A stretch of 50,684 nt of DNA from Rhodocyclaceae bacterium (GTDB lineage Bacteria > Pseudomonadota > Gammaproteobacteria > Burkholderiales > Rhodocyclaceae), in assembly GCA_008080565.1 (NCBI GenBank), contig VIKE01000031.1, forward strand, positions 47,679-98,362, read 5' to 3'. The notes beneath the pieces were generated by a model. The model saw only the letters and a list, made by a program, of their open reading frames with translations, searched no databases and was not told where the DNA came from. Each line of letters begins with the position of its first letter. The stretch's first letter is position 1. The position numbers and the translations under genes are program-made. Below, one piece after another: positions 1 through 11,520 of this stretch.

Positions 1-790
1 TGCCGCCGACGGCAAGGTTGCCGCGCGTTTCGCCGGCCTTGGGGATGCGCGCCAGGCAGAAGGGTACCGGCTTGCCGGCGATGATCAGGATGCGTTTGTC
101 GCCGTGGCTGATCTCGGGCACGTAGCGCTGCGCCATGATGGTCCGGGCGCCCTCGTGGGTCAGCGTTTCGACAATGACGTTGCGGTTCGGGTCGTTGCGA
201 TGGACTCTGAAAATCTGGCTGCCGCCCATGCCGTCGAGCGGCTTGAGGATGACATCGCGCTGCTCGTCGATGAAATGATGGATCTGCGCCATGTCGCGGC
301 TGATCGCGGTGGTCGGGGCAAAGTGGGCGAACTCCATGAGCGCCAGCTTTTCCGAATGATCGCGCAGGGCCCGCGGCCGGTTGAAAACCTTGACGCCATC
401 GGCCTCGGCTCGTTCGAGCAGCCAGGTCGCCGTCAGGTATTCGAAATCGAAAGGCGGATCCTTGCGCATGATCACCCCGTCGAAGGCGGTCAGCGGCAGC
501 CATTCGCGGCCGGTTTCGCGGTACCAGTCGTGGTCGTCCGGGCGCAGCAGCAGGTGCGTCGCCTCGCCGACCACGCCGCCGGGGTGACCGGTCTCCGGCT
601 TGCGCCAGCCGAGCGTTGCGGCGTCGATGGCATAAACATCGTGGCCGTGGTTTTCGGCGGCGCGCATCATGGCGATGGAAGAATCCTTCCACGCCTTGAG
701 ATGCTCGAGCGGATCGACGATGAAGGCCAGTTTCAACGACTGGGCGCTACCGCCGAGCAGGTGTTTTTCGAAATGAAGTTGCTGAGCCAC
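1..790 (-). CDS. gshB: Glutathione synthetase, 3' end outside window
   Basis: Ligates gamma-glutamylcysteine and glycine with ATP, the second step of glutathione synthesis in the cytosol. About 263 codons are present and the C-terminus lies left of base 1. Visible GshB features are KLAFIVDPLE near the N-terminus, MRKDPPFDFEYL (substrate-binding region), the ATP-grasp segment KPLDGMGGSQIF and YVPEISHGDKRILI. The start is taken as GTG at 790, five bases after the gshA stop, so the two genes form an operon. An in-frame TTG at 736 would give the more usual short N-terminus (MKLAFIVDP) and could be the true start. Confidence 0.93.
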   Translation of the reverse strand, partial: MAQQLHFEKHLLGGSAQSLKLAFIVDPLEHLKAWKDSSIAMMRAAENHGHDVYAIDAATLGWRKPETGHPGGVVGEATHLLLRPDDHDWYRETGREWLPLTAFDGVIMRKDPPFDFEYLTATWLLERAEADGVKVFNRPRALRDHSEKLALMEFAHFAPTTAISRDMAQIHHFIDEQRDVILKPLDGMGGSQIFRVHRNDPNRNVIVETLTHEGARTIMAQRYVPEISHGDKRILIIAGKPVPFCLARIPKAGETRGNLAVGG

Positions 791-795
791 GGCGC

Positions 796-3826
<3,031 letters not shown>

Positions 3827-3865
3827 AACCTTTGTTGAGAGCCGTTCAGGCTTTCAACGAAACTT

Positions 3866-3899
3866 GATTTTTAGCCATTTTTCCGGTTGACCGTGGCAA
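3866..3899 (+). repeat. Dispersed repeat, copy 1 (intergenic)
   Basis: Near-consensus copy of the window-wide repeat: T-rich tract, AGCCATTTTT, then CCGGTTGACCGTGGCAA. It lies between the ybiT stop and the convergent terminator. Confidence 0.8.
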
Positions 3900-3917
3900 G
3901 CCCGGTTTGATCGCAGA

Positions 3918-3950
3918 AGGCCGAAACGCAACGCGTTTTCGGCCTTTTTT
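3918..3950. terminator. Bidirectional rho-independent terminator
   Basis: AGGCCGAAA and TTTTCGGCCT arms form a stem followed by a T-run on the plus strand; the arms lie between the convergent ends of ybiT and the SRPBCC gene. The stop codon of the minus-strand gene touches the T-run. Confidence 0.85.
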
Positions 3951-4419
3951 ATTGAATCTTGCCGCCGGCTGCCAGGGTGCGGATGATCCGCACACAATCG
4001 ATGTCGGACTGGTTGTAGGCCGATTTTACGTACTCGATGTAGGCTCGTTCCTCGGAGTTCGGATCGGTTGCCAACGTTGTCTGGTAAGCGAAGCGCAGGA
4101 ACAGGAAACCGGGTTCCGGCTCCTCGATGGTGATCATCAGGCTGCCGCCGGGATGGACCTCGGAGGGCTGGATATCGAAACGCACCCATTCCATGGCGAG
4201 CAGCGTCACCCGGTCATGAATCACGGCCGGGCCGAAATCGAGTTCGCGGAGCAGGGTATCGGCCTGCCGCTCGAGAATGGTGCAGGATTCCAGTCCGGGC
4301 AGGAAAGGAACGGCGTTTTCAACGCGATGGAGCAGGCCCTGCCAGAGCTGATCACGGGTCATGGTTTCGACCAGCGGATTTTCCGGGTCGTTGATTTGTA
4401 TGAGATGTTCGAAATTCAT
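3949..4419 (-). CDS. SRPBCC/DUF1857 family protein (AtaL-like)
   Basis: A 156-residue cytosolic protein. The start MNFEHLIQINDPENP is chosen at ATG 4419 because it matches the family N-terminus; an upstream in-frame ATG would run into rsuA's start region. The pattern LTRDQLWQGLLHRVENAVPFLPG with a beta-rich middle and C-terminal helix fits the DUF1857 branch of the START/Bet v1-like fold, which binds hydrophobic ligands in other members. No catalytic residues can be named and the substrate is unknown. It is divergent from rsuA with only 24 bases between starts and convergent with ybiT. Confidence 0.75.
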   Translation of the reverse strand: MNFEHLIQINDPENPLVETMTRDQLWQGLLHRVENAVPFLPGLESCTILERQADTLLRELDFGPAVIHDRVTLLAMEWVRFDIQPSEVHPGGSLMITIEEPEPGFLFLRFAYQTTLATDPNSEERAYIEYVKSAYNQSDIDCVRIIRTLAAGGKIQ

Positions 4420-4425
4420 GGGGCG

Positions 4426-4437
4426 GATGTTAACATC
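4426..4437. promoter_or_regulatory. Palindrome GATGTTAACATC in a 24-base divergent gap
   Basis: A perfect 12-base palindrome occupies half of the gap between the two opposite start codons (4419 and 4444). A regulator-binding role is only an inference; chance is possible. Confidence 0.3.
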
Positions 4438-4443
4438 TCGGCC

Positions 4444-5151
4444 ATGCAACTAGAACGTATCCTCCAAAAACACGGTTTTGGCTCCCGTCGGGAATGCCGG
4501 GGCCTCATCCGCCGCGGACGTGTCGCGATCAATGGCCAGGTTTGCGACGATCCTTTCGTCGAACTCGACATCGAAGGTCTGGTTTTTACCGTCGATGGCG
4601 TCGATTGGCCCTATGCCGAATTCGCCACGTTGATGCTCAACAAGCCGGCCGGCTACGAATGCTCACGCAAACCGAAACACCACGCCAGCGTCCTCGAACT
4701 GCTGCCGGTGCCCTTGCGTGAACGCGATGTGCAGCCGATCGGCCGGCTCGACGAAGACACTACCGGACTGCTGCTGATCACCGACGACGGCCAGTTGAAC
4801 CACCAGCTATCCTCGGCCAAACGCAAGGTGCCGAAAGTCTATCTGGCAACGACCAAACACCCGCTCGATCAGGCGCAGATCGATCAGCTACTGGCCGGTG
4901 TCCTGCTCGCCGACGAGTACGAAACGATTGCCGCTGCCGCCGCCGAAATTGTCGGCGAAAAGCTGCTGCGTCTGACCCTGACCGAAGGCAAATACCATCA
5001 GGTCAAACGTATGGTCGCTGCCGTCAGCAATCGCGTCGAGGCGCTGCACCGCGAAGCTGTTGGCGAACTGACGTTACCGCCAGACCTCAAGCCCGGCGAG
5101 TGGCGTTGGCTTTCTGCGGTCGACCTGCAAAAACTCGGATATTCCAAATGA
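4444..5151 (+). CDS. rsuA: Ribosomal small subunit pseudouridine synthase A
   Basis: Converts U516 of 16S rRNA to pseudouridine. The 235-residue protein has an N-terminal S4-like RNA-binding part (MQLERILQKHGFGSRRECRG), then the RsuA catalytic core with PIGRLDEDTTGLLLITDDG, where the Asp of GRLD is the catalytic residue of the family, and the late motif EGKYHQVKRMVAAV. The length is typical of RsuA, and the preference over RluE/RluB rests on overall similarity. The start ATG at 4444 gives the canonical MQLERIL. Its stop overlaps the oxyR ATG by four bases (ATGA), so translation is probably coupled. Confidence 0.88.
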   Translation: MQLERILQKHGFGSRRECRGLIRRGRVAINGQVCDDPFVELDIEGLVFTVDGVDWPYAEFATLMLNKPAGYECSRKPKHHASVLELLPVPLRERDVQPIGRLDEDTTGLLLITDDGQLNHQLSSAKRKVPKVYLATTKHPLDQAQIDQLLAGVLLADEYETIAAAAAEIVGEKLLRLTLTEGKYHQVKRMVAAVSNRVEALHREAVGELTLPPDLKPGEWRWLSAVDLQKLGYSK

Positions 5152-6062
5152 CCCTGACCGAAATGCGCTACATCGTGGCTCTGGCCCGCGAGCGGCATTT
5201 CGGCAAGGCAGCCGATGCCTGCCACGTCAGCCAGCCGACCCTGTCGGTGGCACTCAAGAAGGTCGAAGGCCAGCTCGGCTCGCCGCTCTTTGAACGCGGG
5301 GCCAGCGACGTCCGCATCACGCCGCTCGGTGAGCGTATCGTCGCCCAGGCCACCCGTGTTCTCGAAGAAGCCGTCAAGCTCGAAGAGATCGCCGAAGCGA
5401 CTGGCGAACCGCTGAGCGGCCAACTCCGCGTCGGCATCATCTACACCATTGCGCCCTACCTGCTGCCCCAGTTGATTCCCGCGCTGAGCAAGCAGGCGCC
5501 AAAAATGCCGCTCTTCCTCAAGGAAGATTTCACGGCCAATCTGATTCCCGCGCTCAAGGCTGGCGAACTCGACGTCATCGTCATCGCGCTACCCTTTGCC
5601 GAACCCGGTCTGGTCGCCCAGCCGGTGTACGACGAGCCTTTCCGCGTCGTCGTCCCGGCCAGCCATCCGTGGGCGTCCCGTTCGGACGTCAATGGCAATG
5701 AGCTGGATGGCCAGAACCTGCTTCTGCTCGGCCAGGGCAACTGCTTCCGCGATCAGGTCCTCGAGTCCTGCCCCCGCCTCAGCGCACCGGATGCGCTCGA
5801 ACATTCGCTCGAAGGCAGCTCGCTCGAAACCATCCGCTACATGGTGGCCAGCGGCGCCGGCGTCGCGGTGATGCCGAGCACGGCTGCCGATCCGCTGATC
5901 ACCAAGGAACCGATGGTCAGGGTGCTGCCCTTTGCTGGAACCCAGCCCAAACGCACCGTCGGCCTAGTCTGGCGCATCACCTTCCCGCGCCCGCAAGCCA
6001 TCGACGCCGTGCGCGCCGCACTGCTCTCCTGCCAGCTACCGGGAGCTTTGGCAGTTCGTTGA
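5148..6062 (+). CDS. oxyR: Hydrogen-peroxide sensing LysR regulator OxyR
   Basis: LysR-type transcription factor that senses peroxide through a reversible disulfide. The 304-residue protein has the N-terminal winged helix (about residues 1-60, GKAADACHVSQPTLS) and a substrate-binding-like sensor domain. The redox cysteines are present: C199 and C208 in GNCFRDQVLESC, the same numbering as E. coli OxyR. The start ATG at 5148 overlaps the rsuA stop by four bases; an in-frame upstream start would lie inside rsuA. A parS-like site starts two bases after its stop codon. Confidence 0.93.
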   Translation: MTLTEMRYIVALARERHFGKAADACHVSQPTLSVALKKVEGQLGSPLFERGASDVRITPLGERIVAQATRVLEEAVKLEEIAEATGEPLSGQLRVGIIYTIAPYLLPQLIPALSKQAPKMPLFLKEDFTANLIPALKAGELDVIVIALPFAEPGLVAQPVYDEPFRVVVPASHPWASRSDVNGNELDGQNLLLLGQGNCFRDQVLESCPRLSAPDALEHSLEGSSLETIRYMVASGAGVAVMPSTAADPLITKEPMVRVLPFAGTQPKRTVGLVWRITFPRPQAIDAVRAALLSCQLPGALAVR

Positions 6063-6063
6063 G

Positions 6064-6077
6064 GTTTCACGTGGAAC
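6064..6077. promoter_or_regulatory. parS-like ParB binding site 1
   Basis: GTTTCACGTGGAAC matches the 14-base core GTTYCACGTGRAAC of chromosomal parS at every position. It lies just after the oxyR stop. Confidence 0.7.
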
Positions 6078-6110
6078 GGCAAGTCTGATAGCGCTCATTT
6101 CGCAGTGCGA

Positions 6111-6143
6111 AAAAAAGCCCTCGGCGTTCGCGGAGGGCTTTTT
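6111..6143. terminator. Bidirectional terminator between oxyR and topB
   Basis: AAAAAAGCCCTC and GAGGGCTTTTT arms around a GC-rich loop, with A/T runs on both sides, between convergent genes. Confidence 0.88.
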
Positions 6144-6163
6144 GCTGTGTGGCTGGCGGTGAA

Positions 6164-8689
6164 TCAGGTCGCCGCGTCGGTTTTCTTCTTGGCTGGCGCC
6201 TTGGGCTTGGCGACTTTCTTCTCAAACTCGAAGCCGACCTTGCCGTCCTTGGCCACCAGATAGGCCGAGAACTTGCGGCGGGTTCGGTTGGAGACGAACT
6301 CCTTGAGCAGGTCAGTCTTGCCTTCGGCCAGTAATTTCTTCATCTGGCCGAGGTCGATCGGTTGCTGAAGAATGATCTTGCCGGAGCGGAAATCGCAGGT
6401 CTTGTCCGGCCCGACAGATTTTTCGCAGACATAGGAATTGCCATGCTCAAAAACGTTGCTGGCGCATTTAGGACATTTGCCGATGCTTTCCTGCGCCGAG
6501 AAGTCGACCGGCTCGGCATCGGCCGCGTCCGCCTTGTCCTGGCCGAAGTCAAATTCCGGCAGCTTGTCGTCATTGAGCTTGATGGCCGCAGAAAAAGTGC
6601 GGCCCATCTTGTTGCGGAAGCCGGTCAGCGGGCCAATCGTGCCTTCGTTGATCAAGGTGTCGATTTCAGCCGGTTCGAACTGGCGGCCGGCGACAATCTT
6701 CCATAGCGAGTAGTCGCAGCCACCGCATTGGAATTTCTTGTAGGTTTCACGAATTTCGCCGCCGCAGCGCGGGCATTTCGCGGTCAGCACGCCAAAATCG
6801 CCGGGAATCGTATCGGCTTCGTAGTGCTTGGCGCGTTCGACCATGTGGCGGGTCATTTCGGCGATTTCGCGCATGAACTCTTCACGCGTGAATTCGCCCT
6901 TTTCGATGCGGCCGAGCTTCCATTCCCAGTCGCCGGTCAGTTCCGGCTGGGTCAATTCGTTGATGCCAAGGCCGTTGAGCAGCGTCATCAGGGAGAAAGC
7001 CTTGGCTGTCGGGATCAGCTCGCGGCCTTCACGGTGCATGTATTGCTCGCCGATCAGGTTTTCGATGATCTGGGCGCGTGTCGCTGGCGTGCCGAGGCCG
7101 CGGCCGGCCATGGCCGCCTTGAGTTCCTCGTCGTCGACCATCTTGCCGGCGCCTTCCATGGCGGAGAGCAGGGTGGCTTCAGAGTAGCGCGGCGGCGGCT
7201 TGGTGGCGTTGGCTTTGACCGTGACTTCGTCGGCTTTGACCTTTTCCTTGGCGTCGACCGCAACGAGATTGCCTTCATCGCCGTCCTGACCTTCCTTGCC
7301 ATGCACGGCAAGCCAGCCCGGATTGACCAGCACCTTGCCCTCGGTCTTGAAGGGGTGGCCTTCGACGCGGGTGATGCGGGTGGTCACCATGTATTCGGCG
7401 GCCGGGAAGAAGACGGACAGAAAGCGGCGAACGACGAAGTCGTAGAGCTTCTGTTCCAGTTCGTTGAGGCTTTTCGGGGCCTGCGGCGTCGGAATGATGG
7501 CGAAGTGATCGCTGATCTTGGCGTTGTTGAAGATGCGCTTGTTCGGCAACACCCAGTTGCGGGCCAAAATCTGGTGGGCAAACGGCGAATAGCGGGCGAG
7601 CAGCACCTCGTCGTGACCCTTGCCGGCACCTTCGCCGGTCAGCACGGCGAGGGTCTCCTTGACGGTGGGTAGATAGTCTTCCGGCAGGCAGCGCGAGTCG
7701 GTCCGTGGGTAGGTCAGGACCTTGTGCTTTTCGTACAGCGCCTGGGCCAGTGACAGCGTGGTCTTTGCGGAGAAGCCGAAACGGCTGTTGGCTTCGCGCT
7801 GCAGGGTGGTCAAATCGAAGAGCGCCGGCGACAAACGGGTTTCCGGCTTGGCTTCCTCGGTTACGTCGCCCGGCTTGCCCAGGGTGGCGGCGCGGATGGC
7901 GTCGGCCTTGTTTTGTTCCCACAGGCGATCTGCGCGGGCATGTTCGTCTTCGTTCTTGCCCTTGAAGCCTTCGTCGAACCACTTGCCTTTGTAACTGCCG
8001 GCTTTGGCGGTGAATTCAGCTTCGACTTCCCAATAGTCGCGCGGCTTGAACTCGCGGATGCGTTTTTCGCGCTCGACGACGATGGCCAGCGTCGGGGTCT
8101 GAACGCGGCCGACGGTGGTTAGGTGGAAGCCGCCGGTCTTCGAATTGAAGGCGGTCATCGCCCGTGTGCCATTGATGCCGACCAGCCAGTCGGATTCGGA
8201 GCGGCAGACGGCGGCGTCGCCGAGGCCCTGCATTTCGTTGCCATTGCGCAGGCGCGAGAAACCGTCGCGGATGGCGCCTTGCGTCATCGATTGCAGCCAC
8301 AGCCGTTGTACCGGTTTGCCGGACTTGGTGTGCTGGGCGATGTAGTTGAAGATCAATTCACCTTCGCGCCCCGCGTCACAGGCATTGATCAGGGCGCTGA
8401 CATCCTTGCGCTTGATCAGCTTGGCCAGCACCTTGAGTCGGGATTCGGTCTTCTCGATCGGCTTCAGCGCAAAGTGCGGTGGGATGACGGGCAGGTGAGC
8501 AAACGACCATTTGCCGCGCTTGACCTCGAATTCCTCGGGGCAGGCGAGTTCCAGCAGGTGACCGACAGCCGAGGAAATGACGTGGGTGTCACTTTCGAAA
8601 TAGTCGTCGTGCTTGGTGAAGCCCCCCAACGCCTTGGCGATGTCGGCAGCGACGGAAGGTTTCTCGGCAATTATCAGCTTTTTGGTCAT
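6164..8689 (-). CDS. topB: DNA topoisomerase III
   Basis: Type IA topoisomerase that decatenates and relaxes DNA through a tyrosine-linked single-strand break. The 841-residue protein starts at ATG 8689 (MTKKLIIAEKPSVAADIA); an upstream in-frame ATG lacks family support. It shows the Toprim domain (AEKPSVA, ACDAGREGELI), the 5Y-CAP region (YPRTDSRCLPEDY, where the Tyr after T is the catalytic type), and GLGTPATRAQIIENL. Two C-terminal cysteine clusters follow (CPRCGGEI...CGGC; CPKC...CEKS...C) and a basic KKVAKPKAPAKKK tail. Cysteine-rich tails are common in betaproteobacterial TopB. It is downstream of dprA with 76 bases between; the smg gene often found there is absent. Confidence 0.93.
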   Translation of the reverse strand: MTKKLIIAEKPSVAADIAKALGGFTKHDDYFESDTHVISSAVGHLLELACPEEFEVKRGKWSFAHLPVIPPHFALKPIEKTESRLKVLAKLIKRKDVSALINACDAGREGELIFNYIAQHTKSGKPVQRLWLQSMTQGAIRDGFSRLRNGNEMQGLGDAAVCRSESDWLVGINGTRAMTAFNSKTGGFHLTTVGRVQTPTLAIVVEREKRIREFKPRDYWEVEAEFTAKAGSYKGKWFDEGFKGKNEDEHARADRLWEQNKADAIRAATLGKPGDVTEEAKPETRLSPALFDLTTLQREANSRFGFSAKTTLSLAQALYEKHKVLTYPRTDSRCLPEDYLPTVKETLAVLTGEGAGKGHDEVLLARYSPFAHQILARNWVLPNKRIFNNAKISDHFAIIPTPQAPKSLNELEQKLYDFVVRRFLSVFFPAAEYMVTTRITRVEGHPFKTEGKVLVNPGWLAVHGKEGQDGDEGNLVAVDAKEKVKADEVTVKANATKPPPRYSEATLLSAMEGAGKMVDDEELKAAMAGRGLGTPATRAQIIENLIGEQYMHREGRELIPTAKAFSLMTLLNGLGINELTQPELTGDWEWKLGRIEKGEFTREEFMREIAEMTRHMVERAKHYEADTIPGDFGVLTAKCPRCGGEIRETYKKFQCGGCDYSLWKIVAGRQFEPAEIDTLINEGTIGPLTGFRNKMGRTFSAAIKLNDDKLPEFDFGQDKADAADAEPVDFSAQESIGKCPKCASNVFEHGNSYVCEKSVGPDKTCDFRSGKIILQQPIDLGQMKKLLAEGKTDLLKEFVSNRTRRKFSAYLVAKDGKVGFEFEKKVAKPKAPAKKKTDAAT

Positions 8690-8765
8690 GTTGGGGCCTG
8701 TGGAGTCCGGGGCATGATAAGTGCCCGGTGCGCGGCTTGGCAAGCCGTCTCTATATATGGGGGGC

Positions 8766-9842
8766 CTAGCTCAGGCGCTGGTAGCGGTTGCCGGGCAGGG
8801 GGGCGATTTTGCCCGAGAGTTCGAGCATCAGGAGTTCGGGAAGCAATTGTTCAGCGCTCTGTCCGGTGTATTCGACCAGGTCGTCCAGGCCACATGGATT
8901 GTGGCCGAGGGCGGCGAGAACAGTGTGTTCGTCGTCAGTAGACGTGCTTTGTTCTGGTTCTTCAGGAGAGGTGAGGTTACCCAGCTCTTCGAGAACATCG
9001 TTCGCGGTTTCGACCAATTTGGCGCCTTGCTTGATCAGTTTGTGACAGCCGCGGGCGACGGGTGAGTGAATGGAGCCGGGGGTGGCGAAAACTTCTCGTC
9101 CCTGTTCGCCGGCCAGGCGTGCCGTGATCAGCGAACCGCTTTCGGGCGCCGCCTCAACGACCAGCACCCCGCACGACAGGCCGGAAATGATGCGGTTGCG
9201 CCGCGGGAAATTGGCGGCAATGGACGGGGTGCCGAGCGGAAATTCGGAAATGATGGCGCCATGTTCGACAATGGCCAGCGCCAGTTCCTTGTTGCGGGCG
9301 GGGTAGATGCGATCGGCGCCGGTACCGATGACGGCAATCGTGTCGCCGCCGGCTGATAGCGCGCCGCGGTGGGCGGCAGCGTCAATCCCCAGGGCCAGGC
9401 CGCTGACGATGCAGAGGCCTTTTGCCGCCAGCGTCCGCGCAAAGTTCTCCGCGGTTTGCAGGCCTTGAGGTGTCGCATTTCGGCTGCCGACCATTGCAAG
9501 GCAGCGCATCTTGAGTATGGTGGGATTGCCGCGAACGTAAAGCAGGCTGGGCGGATCGGCGATTTCGAGCAGCGCTTTCGGGTAGGCGTCGTCGACAAGG
9601 GTAAGGATATGCTGGCCCGGTCGGCTGGCCCACTCGATGCTGCGGTCAACCTCTGCTGCCGGATCAAAATCAAAAAGCAGGTCGGCGCGGTCGCCGATAA
9701 CGCTACGTGCAGCGAGCCGCCCGGCTGAGAAAACAGCCTCGGGTAAACCGAAAGCGGCGAGTAGCTTTCTTTGCGACTCGCCGCCGATACCGGGGATAAG
9801 CGTCAGCCGCAACCAGGCGGCCAAGCCTTCGGAGATGATCAC
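8766..9842 (-). CDS. dprA: DNA-processing protein DprA (Smf)
   Basis: Binds incoming single-stranded DNA during natural transformation and loads RecA. The 358-residue protein has an N-terminal SAM-like region (LRLTLIPGIGGESQRKLLAAFG), the Rossmann-like core (RCLAMVGSRNATPQGLQTAENFA, SGLALGIDAAAHRGAL, IAVIGTGADRIYPARN, PRRNRIISGLS, GSLITARLA) and a C-terminal winged-helix-like part (LGHNPCGLDDLVEYTGQ). The start ATG at 9842 overlaps the stop of the LysM gene by four bases. Its presence means transformation-linked DNA processing is at least possible, which bears on the dispersed repeat. Confidence 0.92.
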   Translation of the reverse strand: MIISEGLAAWLRLTLIPGIGGESQRKLLAAFGLPEAVFSAGRLAARSVIGDRADLLFDFDPAAEVDRSIEWASRPGQHILTLVDDAYPKALLEIADPPSLLYVRGNPTILKMRCLAMVGSRNATPQGLQTAENFARTLAAKGLCIVSGLALGIDAAAHRGALSAGGDTIAVIGTGADRIYPARNKELALAIVEHGAIISEFPLGTPSIAANFPRRNRIISGLSCGVLVVEAAPESGSLITARLAGEQGREVFATPGSIHSPVARGCHKLIKQGAKLVETANDVLEELGNLTSPEEPEQSTSTDDEHTVLAALGHNPCGLDDLVEYTGQSAEQLLPELLMLELSGKIAPLPGNRYQRLS

Positions 9843-10870
9843 GGATTTCTTGCCGAATCCCCGACGATGACGGATTTGGATGAGCTGACGACCAGAGCGT
9901 AGGCTACCCGGTCGAAGACTCGGAAGACGAAGGCCAATCCGTAGCGTTCTTCGGGGACTGGAGTATCGGTTCGAATGCCGTTATCGTCGATATTCGTTGA
10001 AACACGATTGCGGAATAGCGCAACGACGTGGCCGACTTCCAGACCGTCGTTTTTGCCGCGGGTCAGAGATACGACGGATGTTGTTCCGCCTTCCTGAACG
10101 CCGCCGTAGATCGACATGATGCTGGCTTCAATTGCCTGATCCGGACGGTGCGGAACATAGGAGATGATTTCCGGTGGCTGGGCCGGGATCAGTTCGTCGC
10201 CGCGCGCAATTTCTTCTTTGGCCAGCGTGACGCGCAGCGTAGCGGGTTCGCCTGGCTTGATCAGACGGGCATTGCCGAGGTAAAAGGCTTCGTAAGCGAG
10301 GACCTCTCCGGTTTTCGGATCCTTCAGCGGTTTGCCCTTGCGGAAAAGTTGCCATTTTTCGATGCTGCCATCGGCGATGCCCTTGGCGTAGAAGGAGTCG
10401 CCGGTGCCGAGCAGCATGCGGTCTTCCTGGGCTGCAACAATGACTGCTTCGCTGTTGCTGCCGCTTGATTCGACAATCAACGGCTGGGAAATGAATGGCT
10501 CAATGATGTTCGACGGAATGCTGGGGATGACCAATTCGCCCGGGGTGCTATAGACCATTGGCTGGACCTTGCCGTCCTGGCCGGTGACGCGTTTGGCCAT
10601 TTTGAGGCGAGGTGATCCGCTCGATGTATCGAGCAGGATGATGTCGCCGGGATAAATCCAGTGCGGGTTCTTGATTTCTTCCTTGTTCATCTGCCAGATT
10701 TCCGGCCAGCGCCAAGGTTGCTTGAGGAATTTGCCCGAAATGCCCCACAGGGTGTCACCTTTGACGACGATGTGCCGGTCGGGCGGGTTATCGACGAGCG
10801 TTAGCGGCTCGGCGGCCGATGCGCAGGCGGCCGTCACGGCCAGGATGAGCGCGGATATAATGCGAACCAT
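9839..10870 (-). CDS. Secreted LysM-domain protein
   Basis: A 343-residue exported protein with a signal peptide (MVRIISALILAVTAACASA-AEP). An N-terminal LysM peptidoglycan-binding domain (about residues 33-80) shows HIVVKGDTLWGISGKFL and IWQMNKEEIKNPHWIYPGDII. The remaining 260 residues have no motif I can name; they look beta-rich. It sits directly upstream of dprA with a four-base overlap, an order common in betaproteobacteria. Its role is probably at the cell wall, not in DNA uptake, but this is inference. The divergent def gene starts 147 bases away. Confidence 0.85.
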   Translation of the reverse strand: MVRIISALILAVTAACASAAEPLTLVDNPPDRHIVVKGDTLWGISGKFLKQPWRWPEIWQMNKEEIKNPHWIYPGDIILLDTSSGSPRLKMAKRVTGQDGKVQPMVYSTPGELVIPSIPSNIIEPFISQPLIVESSGSNSEAVIVAAQEDRMLLGTGDSFYAKGIADGSIEKWQLFRKGKPLKDPKTGEVLAYEAFYLGNARLIKPGEPATLRVTLAKEEIARGDELIPAQPPEIISYVPHRPDQAIEASIMSIYGGVQEGGTTSVVSLTRGKNDGLEVGHVVALFRNRVSTNIDDNGIRTDTPVPEERYGLAFVFRVFDRVAYALVVSSSKSVIVGDSARNP

Positions 10871-11016
10871 AGTCGTAACCTCACGTGCCGGCGGAACGCA
10901 TTACCGTCGTCGCAGTCTCAATACAGCGGCGATCAATTTGCGTTCCATATCTCGGGAATTGCTTTAGATTCTGCACGTAATAACCTAATCGAGCAAGCTT
11001 TTATTCCTATTTTCAT

Positions 11017-11520
11017 ATGGCCCTCTTACCCATTTTGCGTTTCCCCGACCCGCGTCTGAAAAAGGTCGCAGCCCTTGTTACCAAGGTCGATGACAGCACC
11101 CGAAAACTGGTCGCCGACATGGCAGAAACCATGTACGAGGCTCCGGGAATCGGCTTGGCGGCGACTCAGGTCGATGTGCATAAGCGTATCGTCGTGATCG
11201 ATGTTTCTGAAGACAAGAGCGAACTGCAGGTTTTCATCAATCCGACGCTTGGCCGGTGCGAGGGTTCGCAGATTGGCGAGGAGGGTTGCCTGTCGGTGCC
11301 CGGCATCTACGACAAGGTCGAGCGTGCCGAACGGGTGTCGGTGACCTATCTCGATCTCGACGGCAAGCAGCACACGCTGGAGGCTGAGGGCCTGCTGGCG
11401 GTGTGCATCCAGCACGAAATCGACCATCTCAACGGGACGGTCTTCGTCGACCACCTGTCGCTACTTAAACAGACTCGGATCAAGAACAAGATGGCCAAAC
11501 AGGCGCGCGTCACGGCATGA
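11017..11520 (+). CDS. def: Peptide deformylase
   Basis: Removes the N-formyl group from nascent proteins; a metal-dependent cytosolic enzyme. The 167-residue protein carries all three PDF motifs: GIGLAATQ (residues 45-51), EEGCLSVP with metal ligand C91, and HEIDH with ligands H133 and H137 and the catalytic Glu between them. The length is typical. Its stop overlaps the fmt ATG by four bases, the common def-fmt operon. Confidence 0.96.
   Translation: MALLPILRFPDPRLKKVAALVTKVDDSTRKLVADMAETMYEAPGIGLAATQVDVHKRIVVIDVSEDKSELQVFINPTLGRCEGSQIGEEGCLSVPGIYDKVERAERVSVTYLDLDGKQHTLEAEGLLAVCIQHEIDHLNGTVFVDHLSLLKQTRIKNKMAKQARVTA

Noticed and set aside
6728..7672. Long open frame antisense to topB
   Set aside because: Mirror of the topB reading frame with no recognisable protein features.
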